51,637 bases of DNA from Rhodocyclaceae bacterium (lineage in GTDB: Bacteria; Pseudomonadota; Gammaproteobacteria; Burkholderiales; Rhodocyclaceae): positions 1 to 51,637 of the forward strand of contig JAEUNM010000143.1 of assembly GCA_016791105.1 (NCBI GenBank), written 5' to 3'. The notes below the pieces were generated by a model. That model saw nothing but the letters and a program-made list of their open reading frames with translations, made no database searches and was not told where the DNA came from. Of the stretch, positions 26,890-35,434 are shown piece after piece. A program made the position numbers and the translations under genes. Within the stretch, counting starts at the first letter, position 1, and each line of letters starts with the position of its first letter.

Positions 26890-28092
26890 ATGAGCTTGCG
26901 CCAAATACCTTGTTCCTGGCTTGCCGCCCTGCTATTGGCAGCCTGCACCAGCGGCGGCCCGCCCGCACCGGACGGCGCCGCCCGCCCGGCCAGTTGCCCG
27001 CCCTGTCCCGGTATCAAACCGCCCCTCGTGACACCGGCGGCGCCACCGCTGCGACCAGCCTCGTGGTCGGATTTGCCCGGCTGGGGAGAAGATGATGTGT
27101 CCGCCGCGCTTGATGCCTTTCTGGTGTCCTGCCAGGCACTGGCGCGCAAACCGGCCTGGACGGCGGTCTGTACGGAAGCCGAACTGCATCGCGGGGCGGG
27201 ACGCGACGAGATCAAAAAATTCTTCATGGCCCGTTTCCAGCCCTCCCAGGTGGTCAATCCGGACGGCAGCACGGAAGGGCTCATCACCGGCTATTACGAG
27301 CCCCTGCTGCACGCCGACCGCAAGCCCGGCGGGGCCTATCGTTTCCCGATTTACGGCGTGCCGGATGATTTGATCGTGGTCGATCTGACCGATGTCCATC
27401 CGGAACTGAAATCCATGCGCCTGCGCGGCAGGTTGCAGGGGCGCCGTCTGGTGCCCTATTTCACGCGCTCGGAAATCGCCAGACAGCCGGAAAAATATGC
27501 GCAGAGCGCGCTTTTCTGGGCCGAGGACGCGATGGACGTGGTGTTTCTGCAGGTGCAGGGCTCGGGCCGCGTGGAATTGCCGGACGGCAGCCGCGTGCGC
27601 GTGGGCTATGCCGACCAGAACGGCCAGCCCTATGCGTCCATCGGGCGCTGGCTCATCGACCAGGGCGAATTGCGCGCCGATGCGGCGTCCATGCAGGGCA
27701 TACGCGACTGGGCGCGTTCCAATCCGGCGCGCCTGCCGGATTTGCAAAAGGCCGATCCGAGTTTCGTCTTTTTTCGCATCCTGACCGGGCTGCGCGACGA
27801 CGAAGGCCCGCTCGGCGCGCTGGGCGTGCCGCTGAGTGCCGAGCGCAGCCTGGCGGTCGATCCGCGCACCATACCGCTGGGCAGCATGGTGTGGCTGGAT
27901 GCGCCCGGCCCCGGCAACGAAGGCCGCCTGCGCCGCTTGATGGCCGCGCAGGATACGGGCGGCGCGATCCGCGGCGCCGTGCGTGCCGATTTTTACTGGG
28001 GCACCGGCGCTGCTGCCGGGGCGCAGGCCGGCCGCATGAAAAGCCGCGGCGGGATGTGGGTTTTCGTTCCACTTCAGAGGACAGAGGACTGA
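26890..28092 (+). CDS. mltA: Membrane-bound lytic murein transglycosylase A
   Basis: A 400-residue outer-membrane lipoprotein. The signal peptide ends in LLAAC with the lipidated Cys at residue 19. A Pro-rich linker is followed by the MltA domain: GLITGYYEPLLHADRK, YFTRSEIARQPEK, VVFLQVQGSGRVELPDG. The C-terminal 3D-type domain (DPRTIPLGSMVWLDAPG, MAAQDTGGAIRGAVRADFYWG) carries the conserved aspartates. It cleaves the glycan strand to anhydromuramyl products. The last residues (QRTED) and the stop codon come from a heptamer repeat block, so the native C-terminus may have been replaced. Confidence 0.95.
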   Translation: MSLRQIPCSWLAALLLAACTSGGPPAPDGAARPASCPPCPGIKPPLVTPAAPPLRPASWSDLPGWGEDDVSAALDAFLVSCQALARKPAWTAVCTEAELHRGAGRDEIKKFFMARFQPSQVVNPDGSTEGLITGYYEPLLHADRKPGGAYRFPIYGVPDDLIVVDLTDVHPELKSMRLRGRLQGRRLVPYFTRSEIARQPEKYAQSALFWAEDAMDVVFLQVQGSGRVELPDGSRVRVGYADQNGQPYASIGRWLIDQGELRADAASMQGIRDWARSNPARLPDLQKADPSFVFFRILTGLRDDEGPLGALGVPLSAERSLAVDPRTIPLGSMVWLDAPGPGNEGRLRRLMAAQDTGGAIRGAVRADFYWGTGAAAGAQAGRMKSRGGMWVFVPLQRTED

Positions 28093-28500
28093 GGACAGAA
28101 GACAGAGGACTGAAGACAGAGGACAGAGGTTTTGCTGGCCGCTGGCCAGGAGGGTGGGGCGCGGCCCGGGTCCGGGCCGCGCGGGTGGCGGCCCGCGCGC
28201 CGGGACGGTTTCAAAACGCATGGCCCGGCGGTGCCGCGCGGCGCTAGTCCTGGGGGCGCGGGCGTCTCGCCCGCGGTTCAGGGGTCAGAAGACAGAGGAC
28301 TGAAGACAGAGGACAGAGGTTTTGCTGGCCGCTGGCCAGGAGGGTGGGGCGCGGCCCGGGTCCGGGCCGCGCGGGTGGTGGCCTACGTGCCGGGACGGTT
28401 TCAAAACGCATGGCCCGGCGGTGCCGCGCGGCGCTCGTCCTGGGGGCGCGGGCGTCTCGCCCGCGGTTCAGAGGACAGAGGACAGAGGTTTTGCTGGCCG
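28077..28500. repeat. Heptamer arrays within a ~190-bp duplicated hairpin unit
   Basis: Seven consecutive copies of GAGGACA-like heptamers (GAGGACA, GAGGACT, GAAGACA variants) run 28077-28125. Four to five are at 28281-28315 and two near 28471. After each array comes GAGGTTTTGCTGGCCGCTGGCC; the copies at 28131, 28321 and 28490 give periods of 190 and about 169. Each full unit has a perfect dyad, GCGCGGCCCGG and CCGGGCCGCGC around GT (28159-28182 and 28349-28372), and ends with an arm of the window-wide repeat (TGGGGGCGCGGGCGTC then TCGCCCGCGG). It spans the mltA stop and the gap before the FHA-protease gene. Confidence 0.88.
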
Positions 28501-28538
28501 CTGGCCCGGAGGGGGCCGCGCTTGCGCGGGCAGGCTGG

Positions 28539-30152
28539 CTATATCGTCAGGCGGAAACTGGCGACGGCTTCCGGGGCCAGCAGGTAGGTTTCTCCGGCCT
28601 GGGCGTAGTGCTCGGTGATGCGGCGGGAATTCGGGTCATTCACGAAAGTGCCGTTGGTCGATGCTTCGTCGCGCAATACCCAACGGCCATTGCGCTGGCC
28701 TACCCATACGTGCTGTTTCGACACCATGTGGTGCGCTACCACGATAGTCGCCAGATTGGCGTCGCGGCCTATCCAGGCGCCGGAGGGGGGTATGCGTACC
28801 TGCTGGCCCGAGAGCGGCCCGCCCACGAATACCAGATCGACCGCGCGCGTAGGCGAAAGTACGGTGGCGTCGGCGCTCGCCGCCGGTGCGGCGGCTTGCG
28901 GCACTGGCCGCGCGGGTTCCGGCGCGGCCATACCGCGTGCCGCGGCTTGGGCCGGCGCCGGACGCTTGTGCTTGCGCGCGGCGAATATGCCGCCGCCCAG
29001 CAGCAGGACGGCGACCGCGGCGCTGCCGCCCATCAGGTAGCCGGAACTGCTTTCCGCCTTGCGTTCATCGCCGCGCAAAATGTGTTCCTGCGCTTCGGTA
29101 ATGAGCTTGCGCGCTTCATTGTGCGAAGGAACCAGGGCGACCACTTCCTCGAAATGCTGTTTGGCCGGCGTGTAGCGGCCGGACCAGAAATCATCCAGGC
29201 CTACCGTCCAGGCGCGGTCGACCAGACCTTCCGCATTGGTGGTGCCGGCCGGGGCCAGATATTCGCGCGCAGTATTCGACGGCACGATGAAATTGAATCC
29301 CTGCACCTCCTGGCCATTTACCGTGTCGCCGCGGAAGGTGAGCATGCCTATCACTTCGCCGCTCTGATTCAGCACCGGGCCGCCGGAATTGCCGTGCGTG
29401 GCGCTGGTACTGGTCTGCAGCACGGGAATGCCGTCCACGGTGGTTTTGATGGCCGAAATGGCGCCGTCGTTGGTGGTCGGTTCAACGGACGATTTGGCAT
29501 CCAGCATGTCCGAATCCGCCGCGCCCGGATAGCCCATCACATAGACGCGGTCGCCAACCTTCATTTTCGACGAATCGCCCAGCCGCAAGGTCGGCGCGTT
29601 CTTCATTTCGACCTTGATGATGGCGACGTCCTTGCCGGTGAGCGTATCGCCCTTGGAACCCATGGGCGCGCCATAGGACTTGATTTCGTAAGGCAGTTTC
29701 GAGCCGTCCTGAAACAGCACGCGGTTCAGGCGCTCGGTGACCTGCAGGTCGGCGCCGTTCTGGTCGGCCCAATTTGCCACCTTCTTGATATTTTCCTCGG
29801 TGAAGGCCAGGTTGTTTTTCTTCAGGATGATGCGCACGAATTGCACGGTGAGCGCTTTTTTCGCCTCGGCTTCGCCGGCCTTGATGTCCTCGACGACATG
29901 GGCATTGGTCATGATGTAGCCGTCCGGGGAAATGAAAAATCCCGATCCGGTTCCGGCCTGCACCAGCGGCAATTTGCTGCCGTCCTTGAACTGCACGACC
30001 CCCTTGTAGCCGGCTACGATGCGCACCACGGCGGGTTTGGCGAGCATATGCACGCGGTAGGTGGGGGTGATTTCATTTGTGCTCTGTGCAATCGCGCCCG
30101 CCACAGGCAGGCTCAGTGCAAAAATCAGAACAAGTTGCCGGCTGAAAAACAT
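28539..30152 (-). CDS. Periplasmic trypsin-like protease with transmembrane and FHA domains
   Basis: A 537-residue fusion. The signal peptide (MFFSRQLVLIFALSLPVAGAIAQ) would export a trypsin-2 domain with catalytic His85 (MTNAHVV), Asp175 (GKDVAIIKV) and Ser256 (HGNSGGPV). A short helical repeat-like region (about 300-365) precedes a transmembrane helix at about 372-392. The C-terminal FHA domain (about 440-515) has IGRD, VSKQHVWV and STNGTFVN, which normally bind phosphothreonine. The protease would be periplasmic and the FHA domain cytoplasmic. The ATG at 30152 has GAGGA 8 bases upstream. Such protease-FHA fusions are uncommon; the function is unknown. Confidence 0.92.
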   Translation of the reverse strand: MFFSRQLVLIFALSLPVAGAIAQSTNEITPTYRVHMLAKPAVVRIVAGYKGVVQFKDGSKLPLVQAGTGSGFFISPDGYIMTNAHVVEDIKAGEAEAKKALTVQFVRIILKKNNLAFTEENIKKVANWADQNGADLQVTERLNRVLFQDGSKLPYEIKSYGAPMGSKGDTLTGKDVAIIKVEMKNAPTLRLGDSSKMKVGDRVYVMGYPGAADSDMLDAKSSVEPTTNDGAISAIKTTVDGIPVLQTSTSATHGNSGGPVLNQSGEVIGMLTFRGDTVNGQEVQGFNFIVPSNTAREYLAPAGTTNAEGLVDRAWTVGLDDFWSGRYTPAKQHFEEVVALVPSHNEARKLITEAQEHILRGDERKAESSSGYLMGGSAAVAVLLLGGGIFAARKHKRPAPAQAAARGMAAPEPARPVPQAAAPAASADATVLSPTRAVDLVFVGGPLSGQQVRIPPSGAWIGRDANLATIVVAHHMVSKQHVWVGQRNGRWVLRDEASTNGTFVNDPNSRRITEHYAQAGETYLLAPEAVASFRLTI

Positions 30153-30425
30153 CTGACCATCCTCGGGAACTGGAGTAAGGGCCGAACGGCGCGCCGCCCG
30201 GCAAGCCATTCGAGCCTGCACGATAGCAGAACCGAATGTTGCTGTGCGAGCCGCGCCGGCACTGATAAGGCCGCGAATTAACGCATGCCGTGGCGCGAAT
30301 GCTGCCCCTGCTCGGCGGCCATGCCGAAGCCCAGGCACGCACATCGCGTGCCACACAGAGGGCCGATTTCCGCCAAACTAGCGAACTTTTTGCGCCGCGC
30401 CGCGCATGACCAAGGAAGGATAACC

Positions 30426-31097
30426 ATGACTGAACTGCTCCCGGGCATAACCGTGGAAACCGCGCCCGACCCCAAGTTTGCCGTGATCTGGCTGCATGGC
30501 CTGGGGGCCGACGGCTACGATTTCGAACCTATCGTGCCGGAACTGCGCCTACCGCAGGAACTGGCCGTGCGTTTCGTGTTTCCGCACGCACCGATGATGC
30601 CCGTGACCTGCAATTACGGCTATGTAATGCGCGCCTGGTACGACATACGCAATATCGACGGCCTCGCGCGCGAGGTAGATGTCGACGGCATCATCGCCTC
30701 GCGTGAGGCAGTGCGGCGCCTGATCGAGCACGAAAACGCACGCGGCATCGCCTGTTCCAACATCGTGCTGGCCGGCTTTTCGCAAGGCGGGGCGATGGCC
30801 TACACCACTGGCCTGACCCACCCCGAAACACTTGCCGGCATCGTTGCGCTATCGGCTTATGTCCCCGCGCCGGAACTGCTGGAAGCGGAATTTGCCCCGG
30901 CCAATGCGGCCACCCCGCTGTTTGCGGCGCACGGCAGCGAAGATTTGGTCGTCCCGATGCAACTTGGCGCGGCCGCGGTGGAACAGGTGGCGCGCTTGCG
31001 GACGCCGCCGCAATGGCACAGTTACCGCATGCCGCACGCCGTGTGTCCGCAGGAAATTGCCGACCTGGGCGCCTGGTTCAAGCAGCGCTTTCAGTAG
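30426..31097 (+). CDS. Carboxylesterase / phospholipase family alpha/beta hydrolase
   Basis: A 223-residue alpha/beta hydrolase of the acyl-protein thioesterase/EstB group. It has the oxyanion-loop signature WLHGLGADGYDF, the nucleophile elbow GFSQGGAMAY, the catalytic Asp in HGSEDLVVP and His in MPHAVCPQE. Length and layout match bacterial carboxylesterase 2. It likely hydrolyses short acyl esters in the cytoplasm; the true substrate is unknown. AAGGAAGGAT lies 5 bases before the ATG. Its 3' end overlaps the YceI-family gene on the other strand by 7 bp. Confidence 0.93.
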   Translation: MTELLPGITVETAPDPKFAVIWLHGLGADGYDFEPIVPELRLPQELAVRFVFPHAPMMPVTCNYGYVMRAWYDIRNIDGLAREVDVDGIIASREAVRRLIEHENARGIACSNIVLAGFSQGGAMAYTTGLTHPETLAGIVALSAYVPAPELLEAEFAPANAATPLFAAHGSEDLVVPMQLGAAAVEQVARLRTPPQWHSYRMPHAVCPQEIADLGAWFKQRFQ

Positions 31098-31783
31098 TCG
31101 CGTGCCAGCACGCGGAAGCTTAGGGCCAGTTCGTCCTCGACGCGCAGCGCGCCGCCCAGTACGGCAAATGGCGTGATGCCGAAATCGCTTTGGCGCAGGG
31201 CGAAGGCGCCGCTTGCGACGGCGCCGCTGGGCGTGTTTTCGATGTGCACGGCGGCACTCAGCTTGCGCGTCACGCCATGCAGCGTGATCGCAAATTCCCA
31301 ATTGCCCTCCGGCGCAAGGCGCTCGGCATGCAGAAATACGCGTGGGTGCCGCGAAGCATCGAGCACTTTTTCGAGCATGTTACGGCGCGTGGCGGCGATG
31401 GCGCTCTGCGGCACCTCGGCGTCCAGCCCCGCTTCGCGGCGCAGGGTGGGGTCGTCGACCTCCAGCTTTTCCGGGTCCAGATAAAAGTCCGCCCGACCGG
31501 CGTCCAGCGCCACGCTGCCGGCCAGGCTGCGGGTGGAAACCACATGGTCATGGCCCAGCCGCGCCAGTGCACCGCCGCGCCGCACGCTCACCGCCAGCAC
31601 GGATTGCGCGCTATCCACGCGCAGCACGCGCTCGCCGCGCGCATGGCGGTCTGCGTACCAGGCGGCCGGAAATTCCGGGGTCGCATCGGCCGGCAGCGGT
31701 TCGGGCCCGCGGCATGCCCCGAGCAGCAGGGCGAGCAGGGCCGCGACGAGGATGCGGAAAGGAAATCTGGCGCGATGTGGCAT
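31091..31783 (-). CDS. YceI-family lipoprotein
   Basis: A 230-residue predicted lipoprotein. The signal peptide (FRILVAALLALLLGAC) ends with a lipobox at Cys24. The rest fits the YceI lipocalin-like fold: DSAQSVLAVSVRRGGALARLGHDHVVS, then RADFYLDPEKLEVDDPTLRREAG and ITLHGVTRKLSAAV, ending SDFGITPFAVLGGALRVEDELALSFRV. YceI proteins bind isoprenoid-type lipids, often ubiquinone-8. ATG 31783 is chosen for the signal peptide; a more upstream ATG at 31864 would precede it. Overlap of 7 bp with the convergent esterase gene. Confidence 0.88.
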   Translation of the reverse strand: MPHRARFPFRILVAALLALLLGACRGPEPLPADATPEFPAAWYADRHARGERVLRVDSAQSVLAVSVRRGGALARLGHDHVVSTRSLAGSVALDAGRADFYLDPEKLEVDDPTLRREAGLDAEVPQSAIAATRRNMLEKVLDASRHPRVFLHAERLAPEGNWEFAITLHGVTRKLSAAVHIENTPSGAVASGAFALRQSDFGITPFAVLGGALRVEDELALSFRVLARDY

Positions 31784-31963
31784 GGGGCGAGGTGACCGCG
31801 GCTGATTCCGCAAGTCTAGTCCGAGCGTGGTATCGGGGCGCTGTCGCTGTGCTGGTGCATCCATACGAGGTGCTTGAACTGGTGCGGGCGCGGCCTTGCC
31901 GGCGCTTCATCCTGGTGCGTCTCGATTGATCGGGGGCCGGACGTGGCGCGCAGCGCCGTTCCT
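31784..31963. other. Spacer before the hairpin repeat array
   Basis: About 180 bp after the YceI gene start with no recognisable gene or motif. It leads directly into the 230-bp repeat array. Confidence 0.45.
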
Positions 31964-32820
31964 GGCGGTGCGGGCGTCCCGCCCGCACGGCGTGGCGACT
32001 GCAAAAGCAGGCGGGCGGGACGCCCACCCCCCCAGGGGCGGTGCGTGCGGCTACTCCGGTTGATCCACGTGCATTGGGTGATTTGCGCTCGATCCCGGCA
32101 AATCGAGCGGGGGCGAAACGGCTGCGCTGATTCGGAGGCGCCGCCTAACCTTGCCGTGCCGTTGCGGGGACGTTTGCTACCGCGCGTTTTTCTGGGGGTG
32201 CGGGCGTCCCGCCCGCACGGCTTGGCGACCGCAAAAGCAGGCGGGCGGGACGCCCACCCCCCCAGGGGCGGTGCGTGCGGCTACTCCGGTTGATCCAAGT
32301 GCACTGGGTGATTTGCGCTCGATCCCGGCAAATCGAGCGGGGGCGAAACGGCTGCGCTGATTCGGAGGCGCCGCCTGACCTTGCCGTGCTGTTGCGGGAA
32401 CGTTTGCTACCGCGCGTTTTTCTGGGGGTGCGGGCGTCCCGCCCGCACGGCGTGGCGACTGCAAAAGCAGGCGGGCGGGACGCCCACCCCCCCCAGGGGC
32501 GGTGCGTGCGGCTACTCCGGGTGATCCAAGTGCACTGGGTGATTTGCGCTCGATCCCGGCAAATCGAGCGGGGGCGAAGCGGCTGCGCTGATTCGGAGGC
32601 GCCGCCTGACCTTGCCGTGCTGTCGCGGTAATGTTTGCTACCGCGCGTTTTTCTGGGGGTGCGGGCGTCCCGCCCGCACGGCTTGGCGAGCGCAAAAGCA
32701 GGCGGGCGAGACGCCCGCCCCCCGCGGGCGGCGCGGCTACATCATGTCCGCGCGGGGACAATTACTACCGCGTGTTTTTCTGGGGGTGCGGGCGTCCCGC
32801 CCGCACGGCCTGGCGGGCGC
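31964..32820. repeat. Tandem array of ~230-bp units with long hairpin
   Basis: Copies of GTGCGGGCGTCCCGCCCGC start near 31969, 32199, 32429, 32660 and 32786: three full 230-231 bp periods and a shorter 126-bp last unit. Each unit pairs GGGCGTCCCGCCCGC with its exact complement GCGGGCGGGACGCCC across a loop containing GCAAAAGC, flanked by CTGGGGG and CCCCCAG. A second dyad, CGCTCGAT and ATCGAGCG, surrounds CCCGGCAA. The copies are nearly identical, with a few substitutions and one extra C in a C-run, which suggests recent amplification. No credible gene lies in it. Confidence 0.93.
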
Positions 32821-32968
32821 ACCAAGCGTTATGGCGGGCGTGGCCGTCCCATTCCACGTCATCCCGGCAAACAAGCGTGGCATCGCGCTTGCTTGCCGGC
32901 AAACATGGGCGATTCCGCCCGCGGCCGGCCTTGCGCTGCCGGTGGCTTTACGTAAAGGCGAATGCGGC
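32821..32968. other. Leader between repeat array and allophanate hydrolase
   Basis: About 148 bp, GC-rich. AAAGGCG lies about 8 bp before the atzF ATG and is the only likely signal. Open frames crossing from the repeats continue here but show no coding character. Confidence 0.45.
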
Positions 32969-34771
32969 ATGGATATTGAACGTTCGAGTTTCGATCTGAC
33001 GGCCGTGCGCCAAGCTTATGCGCAAGGGACCGGCGTGCGCGCATTGATTACCGAGGCGCGCCGCCGCGCCGCCGCGGACCGGCTCAATGCCTATATCCAC
33101 GTGTTGAGCGAAGCTGAACTGGAGCCCTATGTGGCGCGCCTGGAGCGCCTGGCGTCGGATAGTTTGCCGCTGTACGGTCTGCCCTTCGCGATCAAGGACA
33201 ACATCGACCTGGCCGGCGTGCCGACCACGGCAGCTTGCCCGCAATTCGCCTATACGCCGGGCAGCCATGCCCATGTGGTGGAAAAACTGATCGCCGCGGG
33301 TGCGGTACCTATCGGCAAAACCAACCTCGATCAATTCGCGACCGGACTGAACGGCACCCGTTCGCCCTACGGGCCGGGGCGCAACCCATTCAATCCCGAC
33401 TATATTTCGGGCGGATCCAGCTCCGGCTCGGCGATTGCGGTGGCCACCGGCAGCGTGGGTTTTGCGCTGGGCACGGATACCGCGGGCTCGGGGCGGGTGC
33501 CGGCGGCATTCAACAAGCTGATCGGGCTGAAACCGACTTGTGGCCTCTTGTCGGCGCGCGGCGTGGTGCCGGCCTGCCGCTCGCTGGACACCGTGTCGAT
33601 TTTCGCGCTGACCGCCGAAGATGCCGCCGACGTCTACGCCGCAGCGCTGGGATTCGACGCCGCAGACGCGTACGCGCGCCGCGCCGAGCCGCATGGGCCG
33701 GATTTTGCGGCCGGCGGGGCGTTCCGGGTCGGTGTGCCGCGCGCCGACCAGCTCGAATTTTTTGGCGACGAAGCGGCCCGCCAGTGTTTTGCCGCCGCGC
33801 TCGAATTGTTCGCCTCGCTGGGTGCGACGCTGCAGGAAGTGGATTTCGCGCCCTTTCTGGAAACCGCCCGCACGCTCTATGGCGGACCCTGGGTGGCCGA
33901 GCGCCACGCCGCCATAGGCGAATTTTTCGATCAGTCCGAAGCCGCCGTCATTGCGCCCGTGCGCGAAATCGTGGCCGGCGCGCGGCGTTTTTCGGCCACC
34001 GACGCCATGCGCGCCATGTATGCCCTCAAGGCCGCCAGGCGGCGATGCGATTCGGCGTGGGAAAACCTGGACTGCATGCTGGCGCCCACCGCCGGCAGCA
34101 TTTACACGATTGCCGAACTGGAGGCCGATCCCATACGCCTCAATAGCGCGCTGGGCTACTACACGAATTTCATGAATCTGCTGGATTACTGCGCGGTCGC
34201 CCTGCCGGCTGGCACGGCACGCGCCGGCTTGCCCTGGGGCGTTACGATTTTTGCACCGGCGCACCGCGACCTACCGCTATTGCGGCTCGCGGCCAGGGCG
34301 CAGCAAGCCCTGGGCGGAACCATGGGTGCCACCGCACATCGGCTGCCGGCGGCGCGGCCGCTACGTTCGGCGGTGGCTTCCGGCTGCGTGCTGGTTGCGG
34401 TATGCGGCGCGCACATGGAAGGGTTGCCGCTCAACGTGCAGTTGCGCGAACGCGCAGCGCGCCTCGTGGCGCGCACGCGCTCGGCGCCGGAATACCGCTT
34501 TTATGCGCTGCCGGGTGGCCCGCCGGAGCGGCCGGGCATGGTGCGCGTGGATAGCGGCGGCGCCTGCGTCGAACTGGAAATCTGGGAAATGCCGGCCGCA
34601 GCGTTTGGATCTTTCGTCGCCGCCATACCGGCGCCGCTCGCCATCGGCAAGGTGAAACTTGCCGATGGTGCGGAAGTGCCGGGGTTTGTGTGCGAAAGCT
34701 GGATCGCAAGTTACGCCAGCGATATCACCCACTTCGGCGGCTGGCGCGCCTATCAGGCGGCGCGCGGCTGA
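32969..34771 (+). CDS. atzF: Allophanate hydrolase AtzF
   Basis: A 600-residue enzyme that hydrolyses allophanate to ammonia and carbon dioxide. The amidase-signature domain has catalytic Lys76 (LPFAIKDNIDLAG), Ser150 (GGSSSGSAIAVA) and nucleophile Ser174 (GTDTAGSGRVPA); the spacing matches AtzF. A C-terminal domain after about residue 440 (YALPGGPPERPGMVRVD, then ITHFGGWRAYQ) is the allophanate-hydrolase C-terminal domain. AtzF usually works with urea carboxylase or cyanuric-acid enzymes, but none is beside it here. The start at 32969 is supported by alignment with the family start and AAAGGCG upstream; a longer open frame upstream is repeat sequence. Confidence 0.93.
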   Translation: MDIERSSFDLTAVRQAYAQGTGVRALITEARRRAAADRLNAYIHVLSEAELEPYVARLERLASDSLPLYGLPFAIKDNIDLAGVPTTAACPQFAYTPGSHAHVVEKLIAAGAVPIGKTNLDQFATGLNGTRSPYGPGRNPFNPDYISGGSSSGSAIAVATGSVGFALGTDTAGSGRVPAAFNKLIGLKPTCGLLSARGVVPACRSLDTVSIFALTAEDAADVYAAALGFDAADAYARRAEPHGPDFAAGGAFRVGVPRADQLEFFGDEAARQCFAAALELFASLGATLQEVDFAPFLETARTLYGGPWVAERHAAIGEFFDQSEAAVIAPVREIVAGARRFSATDAMRAMYALKAARRRCDSAWENLDCMLAPTAGSIYTIAELEADPIRLNSALGYYTNFMNLLDYCAVALPAGTARAGLPWGVTIFAPAHRDLPLLRLAARAQQALGGTMGATAHRLPAARPLRSAVASGCVLVAVCGAHMEGLPLNVQLRERAARLVARTRSAPEYRFYALPGGPPERPGMVRVDSGGACVELEIWEMPAAAFGSFVAAIPAPLAIGKVKLADGAEVPGFVCESWIASYASDITHFGGWRAYQAARG

Positions 34772-34808
34772 ACATGCAGGCCCGCGCTGGCGCGCGGGTC
34801 CACAGCGC

Positions 34809-35246
34809 TTACTTCTTGAGCGCGTCGCGAATTTCGCGCAACAACACGATATCTTCCGGTGGCGGCGGTGGCGCGGCTGGCGCCGGTTCCGGCGCGGGCG
34901 GCGTGCGCTTGAGGCTGTTGATGCGCTTCACCATCACGAAAATAATGAACGCCAGAATGATGAAGTTGATCAGAATGGTGAGGAAGTTGCCGTAAGCAAG
35001 CACCGGCACGCCGGCTTTGCGGACGGCATCCAGCGTACTTGCGGTGCCGGCCGGGATGGGCGCCAGCGCGAGGAAATAATTCGCGAAATCGAGCCCGCCG
35101 GTGGCGCGGCCGATGACCGGCATGATCAGATCGGCTACGACCGAATCGACGATTTTGCCGAATGCGGCACCAATAATGACGCCGACCGCCAGATCGACGA
35201 CATTGCCTTTGAGCGCGAACTCTCGAAATTCAGACATGAAGCTCAT
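34809..35246 (-). CDS. mscL: Large-conductance mechanosensitive channel MscL
   Basis: A 145-residue inner-membrane channel protein of normal length. N-terminal amphipathic helix MSFMSEFREFALKGNVVDLAVGV; TM1 around GVIIGAAFGKIVDSVVADLIMP; a periplasmic loop; TM2 around YGNFLTILINFIILAFIIFVMV; and a C-terminal charged helix EDIVLLREIRDALKK after a Pro-rich stretch. It opens under membrane tension to release solutes in osmotic downshock. AAGGAG lies 6 bases before ATG 35246. Divergent from the AsmA gene and convergent with atzF. Confidence 0.97.
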   Translation of the reverse strand: MSFMSEFREFALKGNVVDLAVGVIIGAAFGKIVDSVVADLIMPVIGRATGGLDFANYFLALAPIPAGTASTLDAVRKAGVPVLAYGNFLTILINFIILAFIIFVMVKRINSLKRTPPAPEPAPAAPPPPPEDIVLLREIRDALKK

Positions 35247-35434
35247 GCTTTCTCCTTAGTGTTGGTTGGTTCTGGCCTTGCGCCGGGTGCGCAGACCGGC
35301 GCACCGCACAATTTTGACGGAAACGCGGCCCGCCGTCATGCCTGTGACGAGGCTTGGCGTGCGGCCGTCGTCACCAAGGTGTAACAAACTGTGCGCCGGC
35401 CCTTCGGCCGGGCGGGTATGCGGGGAGAACTGCA

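Noticed and set aside
28344..30281. Long plus-strand open frame opposite the protease-FHA gene
   Set aside because: Antisense shadow of a clear gene; amino acid composition is unnatural.
32612..32968. N-terminal extension of allophanate hydrolase
   Set aside because: The sequence is the hairpin repeat and its flank; the family start is at 32969.
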